Positions 58,127 through 64,000 of a stretch of 64,000 bases of DNA are shown here, one piece after another. This DNA is from Rhodamnia argentea (taxonomy: Eukaryota; Streptophyta; Magnoliopsida; Myrtales; Myrtaceae). How positions within the stretch are numbered: position 1 is the first letter of the stretch; each line of letters begins with the position of its first letter. The position numbers and the translations under genes were made by a program. Location of the stretch: NCBI RefSeq assembly GCF_020921035.1, contig NC_063154.1:27165948-27229947 (forward strand), written 5' to 3'. The notes under the pieces were generated by a model. The model saw only the letters and a program-made list of their open reading frames with translations. It was not told the origin of the DNA and made no database searches.

Positions 58127-61100
58127 ATGGACCTTCCCTATGGAGATCGGGTTTTATCCAGGTTATTCTCGTGCTTAACTACTGTCATTCTTCTGTTATG
58201 GAGTGTCCTAGCTTCAGCAGAAATGGGCAAGGACGAGACCGATTGGCTCGCTTTGCTGGAATTCAAGGCTCAAATAGCCGATCCTGGCGGTGTCTTGAGC
58301 TCGTGGAATGATACTAGCCACTTCTGCAAATGGTACGGTGTCACATGCGGTCGTAGACACCGAAGAGTCACCGTATTGAACCTCCAGTCCAAGCAACTCT
58401 CTGGAGTCTTGACACCCCACATTGGTAACCTGAGCTTTTTGACGGAAGTCTATCTGCAGAACAATAGTTTCTATTCCGAAATTCCCCCGCATTTCGGCCG
58501 CTTGTTTCGGTTGCAGAAGTTGTTCCTTAATAACAACTCGTTCAACGGACAAATCCCTTCAAATCTCTCCCATTGCTCTAATTTGCTTGTTCTTAACATA
58601 GGCTTCAACATGCTGGAAGAAAAATTGCCTACACAACTCGGCTCCTCGTCCAAGCTCCAACGACTCATACTTGGTGTCAACAGCTTGACGGGAAACATTC
58701 CGCCGTCCTTTGGAAACTTATCCTCTCTTCGAGCCTTCATACCAGCGGAAAATAACCTTGGCGGTACAATCCCAGAGACTCTCGGCTGGTTGAGAAATCT
58801 AAACATCCTTGCTCTTGGCGGGAATAAATTTGTCGGTACGATTCCTATCTCCATTTTCAATATATCCACTTTGACGATCCTTGATGTGACTGAAAACCAA
58901 TTAGAAGGGAGCTTACCCAACGACTTAGGCTTCACTCTTCCGAATCTCAACGAAATTGGTTTGAGTGACAACCACCTCACTGGAGCCATTCCTCGGTCAA
59001 TAACCAACGTCACAAATCTCGGGGTAATCGGAATCGGGTTGAACAACTTTAACGGAAAATTTCCTTCTTTTCCAAAGATGAGAGGACTCAATTGGCTTAA
59101 CATCGGCGGTAACAACCTAGGATGTTGGCGATGTTCTGATTTGGACTTTCTCTGCTCTTTAACCAATTCCACAAACTTGACAATGTTGGGAATAGCTGAC
59201 AACGCTTTTGGAGGACCGATACCCGACTGTGTTGGTAACCTCTCTATCACCCTTTCCGTTATTGGGTTAGGTGATAATCACATTTTTGGAACCTTACCTT
59301 ATGGAATCGGAAATCTCATCAATTTGGAGTTCCTGGGCATGGGGGGCAACAACATCTCGGGAAACATTCCTTCTAAGATTGGAAATCTAAGCAAAATGAA
59401 GTTTATGGATCTCGGCCGAAATAATTTTTCGGGGCAAATACCAGAATCTATCGGGAATTTAAGGATGTTAATCGAATTGTACTTGGATGGCAATAATCTT
59501 GGGGGCTCGATACCATCGTTTTTAGGAAATTGCCAGAATCTACTTCTCTTAGACCTTTCGAACAACGACCTCAGCGGTAACATACCCTCAGAAATTATGG
59601 GCCTCTCATCATTGTCGATTTATCTCAACTTGTCGCAAAATAGTCTTACAGGATCCCTTCCAGGAGAAGTCGGAAACTTGCAAAATCTCGGCATATTAAG
59701 TCTTGACCAAAACAAATTATCTCAACAAATTCCAAGCAGTATTGGCAATTGTATATCCATTGAATTCTTATACATACAAGATAATTTCTTCGAAGGGCCC
59801 CTACCATCGACTTAGAGTTCCATGAGAGGCCTTCAGGTTTTGAATGCTTCCAACAACCGATTGTCTGGCCAAATCCCGAAATATTTAGGGTCCATGAATC
59901 TGACGAATTTGTGCCTATCTTACAATGATTTCGAGGGTGCATTGCCTACAAGAGGAGTTTTCAGAAATGCCACCTCTACTTCAGTTGTTGGAAACAAGAA
60001 GCTTTGTGGGGATCTACCAGATTTTCAACTACCGAGATGTGACTATAAAGAGTCAAAACGAAGGAGCATAAATGGAACATCAAAAGTTCTAATTTCCATA
60101 GTCTCTGTTTTTGTAGGAGTGGCCTGCATGCTCTCTTTGTTATACTTCTTCCGACATGGACACAATAAGAAAACATCAGCTTTAAGCTCTTTTGAAGACG
60201 GGCTTTTGCATGTTTCTTATCACAGTGTACTCAAAGCGACAGCTGGATTCTCGTCCACCAATCTACTCGGCATGGGCAGCTTTGGGTCTGTGTATAGAGG
60301 GTTTCTTGGTCAGACTCAGTCGATCGTTGCCATTAAGATTCTCGACCTTACACGTCAAGGAGCTTCCAAAAGCTTCATAGCCGAGTGTGGAGCGTTGAGA
60401 AGAATCCGACACCATAATCTCGTGAAGGTACTCACGGTATGTTCTGGGTTTGATTTTAATGGAAATGATTTCAAGGCACTAGTCTATGAGTTCATGTCGA
60501 ATGGGAGCTTGGATGAATGGTTGCACCCAACTGCATCACAATGTATAGCAAGAAGCAAGTTGAGTCTACTTGAGAGAGTGAATATTGCAATTGATGTTGC
60601 TTGTGCACTAGATTATCTCCATCATCACTGTGAAATGCTGATAGTTCATTGTGATCTAAAGCCAAGCAATGTCCTTCTAGACGATGAAAAGACTGGACAT
60701 GTAGGCGATTTTGGGCTTGCTAGGTTCTTCCCAAAAGCAACACATAAGTTACTAGCTGATCAATCAAGCTCTATTGGAGTAAAAGGATCTTTTGGCTATT
60801 TAGCTCCAGGTAATGATGCAGAAGTTGAGTCTTTCAGCTTATATTCTATGTTGAACACGTAATTGGACAAAAAGGTATAAGCATGAAACATCACCTATAT
60901 TTCAATCTCAATTATTCACCTTGCATCAATATGCGCTGTTTATTGTTGTAGAATATAGCGGGGGAAGTGCAATATCCACAAAAGGAGATGTGTACAGCTT
61001 CGGAGTCCTCATTTTGGAGATGTTCACAGGCAAGAGGCCGACCGATGACATGTTTGAGAGTGGGCTGAACCTACATTGCTTCGCAAAAGCAGCTTTGGAA

Positions 61101-61349
61101 GACCAAGTGGAGAAGGCAATAGATCTCGTTCTACTTCAGGAAATCGAGGTGCTGGTCAAGAGACAAACAGTCACTCTGGAGGGGAATAACAAATGCTTGT
61201 GTAGTATTCAGGAGTGTTTGGTTTCGATCATCGAAATAGGAGTCACTTCCTCTTTCGAGTCTCCGAGGGCACGAATGGACATCAGCGATGCATTGACTAA
61301 ACTCCAAGGAATCAGGAAGAAACTTCTTGAGTTCATTGTCATTGCCTAG
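58127..61349 (+). pseudogene. LRR receptor kinase copy 2, nonsense-truncated
   Basis: Tandem paralogue of the gene at 49,084, in the same two-exon form (58127-60809, 60952-61349), 1,027 codons including the final stop. It begins MDLPYGDRVLSRLFSCLT and keeps the LRR domain, transmembrane segment, P-loop (GMGSFGSVY), VAIK, non-RD HCDLKPSN, DFG and APEYS. One in-frame TAG at 59813-59815 (codon 563), where copy 1 has ATG in PSTMGSMRG, stops translation inside the late LRRs. There is no other frame break, so the lesion looks young. If translated, it would give a secreted 562-residue LRR fragment without membrane anchor or kinase. The upstream LTR-type insertion may also impair expression. The tail GKRPTDDMFESG to FIVIA is intact. 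Confidence 0.93.
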
Positions 61350-61937
61350 TTTATGTAAAATGTAAACTTCATATGGAGTCGTGTGGTCTTCGTGGCCATT
61401 GCTTTGTCTGGAATTGGATATGGAATTTTACTATTCACAGACGATTTGGCTCTGGCAACAGCAAAACCATAAGTAATGGAGACTTGTAACTTAGCAGTCC
61501 AAGACAGATCAAAATTGGTTATGTTGTCTCAAGCAAAAGATTACTGTCCTTCAGCTGGATGAAAAACAAAGTAACCAGATTGAATATCTGCATGAAACCT
61601 CTTTTATCATGTATTCATACAAATATGGTGGACGCTCTTTCTTGTAAGCGATCTTTGATGTGGTACCCTTTTATTGACTATCTACATTTGAAAGATGAAA
61701 AAAACTTACCAGGATTGACGATTCAAATCCAAAAAGCTCGAGCTAATCAAAACTAGCATGGGGCATTGGGAAAGTAGGCTGCCAATATGGAAAGATTGGC
61801 AGCCTACAAAGGCATGGGAATTGAATGAAACATTGCAACTACATGGAAAGATCAGAATCTGTCTCACCGTTAGGGAGAGGCGATTAAAGTAAATTTCCCT
61901 GAAGTTGATTTACCAATTCTTGCTGATGATTGATCAG
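61350..61937. other. 3' flank of receptor copy 2
   Basis: 61,378-61,560 repeats the 3' flank of copy 1. A possible Ty3/Gypsy scrap (NMVDALSCKRSL, compare the common VADALSRK) lies at about 61,625-61,660 but is too short to call. Confidence 0.55.
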
Positions 61938-62084
61938 GTGTCCAGGCATTTTACTCACGGAGTAATGGCTCTCTCTGCTGCTACATTTGCATTCTGGAAC
62001 GTGGTTGGTTCGCGAATTCTACCTGCAGCTCTTAATCAAGGAAGTCCTGTATCTTTGCTCCTGCAGCTTTCATGTAGTGTTCAG
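61938..62084 (+). pseudogene. Isolated exon of a PAA1/HMA6-type copper-transporting P-type ATPase
   Basis: One 49-codon exon with an AG acceptor before it (gatcag) and a gtatgt donor after it: VSRHFTHGVMALSAATFAFW, then GSRILPAALNQG and LLLQLSCSV. This matches the membrane segments just before the CPC ion-binding motif in the chloroplast copper ATPase PAA1 (family knowledge). The next exon, with CPCALGLAT, is not found in the following 1.9 kb, nor are upstream exons. A stranded gene fragment is likely; an incomplete gene continuing past the window is possible but less so. Confidence 0.7.
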
Positions 62085-62699
62085 GTATGTCAGAACTTCC
62101 TCTGATGTTGTGTTTTCACCTCATGTGCTCACGTGCTGCAGCGATGCTTTTGTTAATTCCTTCATATGGTCACCGATAATTTGGTGAACCCTCATTGCAC
62201 TTCTGAACCTTGATGTCACGAGTATCCATTTCTAGTCCGGGCTATTGCTCATCCAGCTTTCTTCTTTTGTCTTTTGAGATTGGTAAAGTGAAATTAATTA
62301 CAGTGAGATCATCACTTTGTACTTTTGGTTTGACATTCTAGTACGTTTTTATTACTTTTGATAATAGTTTAATGTATTTTAGTATCTACATAATGTGAAA
62401 TTGGTGTTGGTATTATATGTATTATCTTTTAATCCTTAGGACAGACCATGAGCTTCTGAAATACGACAGGCTTGAACTCCGTCGGGTTAAGTTTTGTCCC
62501 TCGGGTTGGACCCTAGCCTAGCCACAATGAAGGACTAGGGGATGGGGTGTGCTGTGTAGTCAACGACCCTGAGTAATTTTTTGTTAAGTTGACTCCCTAT
62601 GAAATGAATCCTAGAAGAAATTGCTTTTCCGGAATATCAGAGAAAAAAATTTGAGATAAATGTGTCACAATGCGCATAGTTTAGGATTTTTGGTGACTT
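62085..62699. other. No recognised features
   Basis: AT-rich sequence after the ATPase exon. No further ATPase exon, gene or clear repeat end. Confidence 0.5.
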
Positions 62700-63275
62700 T
62701 TTTCCTATTTAAAATGGTCAATGTTATCCGTCGGCCATACATAGGACTGCCTGTGCGCGATTTCCTGCCTAAATTATGATTTTTATTAGCAATCGCGCCG
62801 TTGTCCCTCCAATGGATTGTCAAGAAATCATCGATCAAGACGGTAAACATGTCTTGTTATCAAAGGATTCACCCAATGGCTCGGACATATAAGTTGTTAG
62901 GTTAGGTTAGATCAGGATTGGTGATGCGTGTCCAATGATTAGTTAATTTGGTATTACTACTTTATATAATCCGGGACCTTTTTCAATTCATTGTTTTCAC
63001 GGAAATGAAGGGCAAACGAAGGTTGGACATATGGAACAAATCCACGTGCCTAACACTGTTCAAATGGGAGTCGGCTTGGCCATGCACTTCCAGAACAAGG
63101 AGAAGAAGGACCGTTGACTTGACTTGGCTTGAACTGCCGCACTTCTTCAATTAAATATCATGTGCTTACCGCGACTTGTTTAACTTTATAACAGCTACAT
63201 ACTATTCATTTTTTCCCTCCGCCGGCAGTCGATCACTTGCCAATGGCCCATGAAAGTCGCCAGCTATGATTGTGA
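62700..63275 (+). repeat. Direct repeat unit A containing the receptor promoter W-box module
   Basis: Shared with 63,505-64,000: aaaatggtcaa, cctaaattatgat, ttgtccctccaatggattg, aacatgtcttgttatca, gacttgacttggcttgaac, caattaaatatcatgtgct and catgaaagtcgccagcta. W-boxes TTGACT at 63114 and 63119. Unit A also has gcaaacgaaggttggacat, found at 54,050. Confidence 0.85.
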
Positions 63276-63504
63276 TGCCTTCACGCAGATTCGGGCGAGG
63301 GCCCCAGATCACCCTCACCCAAATTAGGTGATGGTGTCGCAACCCTTGCCATGCTCTTGTAGGCCATCACCGAGGTCCTGACGAACTGCAAAGTGAAGAA
63401 GATGAACCATAGAAGGAAATAATAGTACAAAAACAATAAAGAAAGGAAAGAAAAGAAATTAAATTTAGAAAGCTTACAAAAAAATTGCAAAAGGACGACA
63501 TTTT
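63276..63504. other. Spacer between the two direct repeats
   Basis: Contains a C/T-rich then AG-rich stretch with tcaccca and gaggtcctga; ends in A-rich sequence. It resembles the GC-rich cores of the dispersed repeat family, but this is not firm. Confidence 0.4.
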
Positions 63505-64000
63505 ATTTAAAATGGTCAATTTTATCCGTCAGACATTCCAAACAGGACATCATGTGCCCGATTTCTTGCCTAAATTATGATTGTTAGTAGCAATCATGCA
63601 ATTGTCCCTCCAATGGATTGTCAAGAGAACACTCATCAAGACGGTCAACATGTCTTGTTATCATAGTATAATATTCACCCATTTGGCTCGAACATAAGAC
63701 TTGTTAGGTTAGGTTTGATAAGGACAAGTGATGTGTGTCAAATGATAAGTTAATTTTGGTATTTCTACTTTACATAACCCGGGACCTTTTTTTGATTCAT
63801 TGGTTTCAGAACAAGGAGAACAAGGACTGTTGACTTGACTTGGCTTGAACTTCTGCACTTCTTCAATTAAATATCATGTGCTAACCGCAACTTGTTTATT
63901 TTTATAGTATCTGTATACTATTCATTTTTTGCCCTCCGCCGGCCGTCGATTACTCGCTAATTCCCATGAAAGTCGCCAGCTACAGGCAATGAACGTGATG
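63505..64000 (+). repeat. Direct repeat unit B, W-box module at the window edge
   Basis: Second copy of unit A, with W-boxes TTGACT at 63830 and 63835. It lacks about 90 bp (the ggttggacatatgg part) between gatcattg-like sequence and agaacaaggag. The repeat runs to the window edge, where gccctccgccggccgtcgat and catgaaagtcgccagctac still match unit A. Confidence 0.85.

Noticed and set aside
58471-59250. 259-residue antisense frame in receptor copy 2
   Set aside because: Mirror of the LRR codon pattern; similar antisense frames occur in copy 1.
61625-61756. Ty3/Gypsy fragment (VDALSCKRSL)
   Set aside because: The match to the common Gypsy phrase VADALSRK is only a few residues and nothing around it supports the family.
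1-64000. CRISPR arrays, operons, riboswitches, rRNA or tRNA genes
   Set aside because: None seen. The window is plant nuclear DNA, and the direct repeats found are transposon or gene duplications, not regularly spaced arrays. Small RNA genes cannot be excluded by eye.

Overview
The window is nuclear DNA from a flowering plant. Genes are broken by GT-AG introns, all recognisable products are plant families (tonoplast/ER phosphatidylserine decarboxylase, ANTH clathrin adaptor, class III peroxidase, RZ-1A, subfamily XII LRR receptor kinase), and the gaps hold plant transposon debris (LINE, Copia, hAT, a solo LTR, MITEs). A woody eudicot, possibly Myrtaceae, is a guess from the look of the repeats and is not shown by the sequence.

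Left half (1 to about 39,000), single-copy housekeeping-type genes: a PSD2/PSD3-type phosphatidylserine decarboxylase (+, 5' end outside the window, 17 exons seen, LINE remnant in its first visible intron, one GC-AG intron); an ANTH/AP180 clathrin assembly protein (-, 17,948-19,857); a PER43-like class III peroxidase (-, 21,692-25,001); the tRNA guanosine-10 methyltransferase subunit TRM11 (-, 26,270-30,672); and, divergently transcribed about 1 kb away, an RZ-1A-like glycine-rich RNA-binding protein (+, coding 33,177-35,682). A dispersed repeat family recurs in the gaps and in the peroxidase intron; one copy has clear terminal inverted repeats.

Middle (39,500 to 48,300), a repeat graveyard: a 5'-truncated Copia element with one 1,003-bp LTR, a decayed hAT transposase abutting it, a second Copia scrap on the other strand, a stretch that looks like mitochondrial DNA, a decayed LINE ORF1, two relics of a receptor-kinase promoter, and a broken copy of RZ-1A exon 3 with its upstream intron.

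Right end (48,300 to 64,000), a tandem array of non-RD LRR receptor kinases of the EFR/Xa21/At3g47570 type. Copy 1 (49,084-52,332) is intact. Copy 2 (58,127-61,349) has one in-frame TAG that cuts it before the transmembrane and kinase parts, and a 3,344-bp TG...CA element with a 5-bp target duplication sits in its promoter, separating a W-box block from the TATA box. The same W-box block occurs twice more at the right edge; the spacing predicts a third receptor gene just outside the window. One exon of a PAA1-type copper ATPase lies stranded between.

I see no new multi-gene system here. The most informative signals are the receptor-promoter module that has been copied, scattered and interrupted, and the matching decay of receptor copy 2. 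All gene models are read by eye from splice signals and family similarity, without alignment or transcript evidence.
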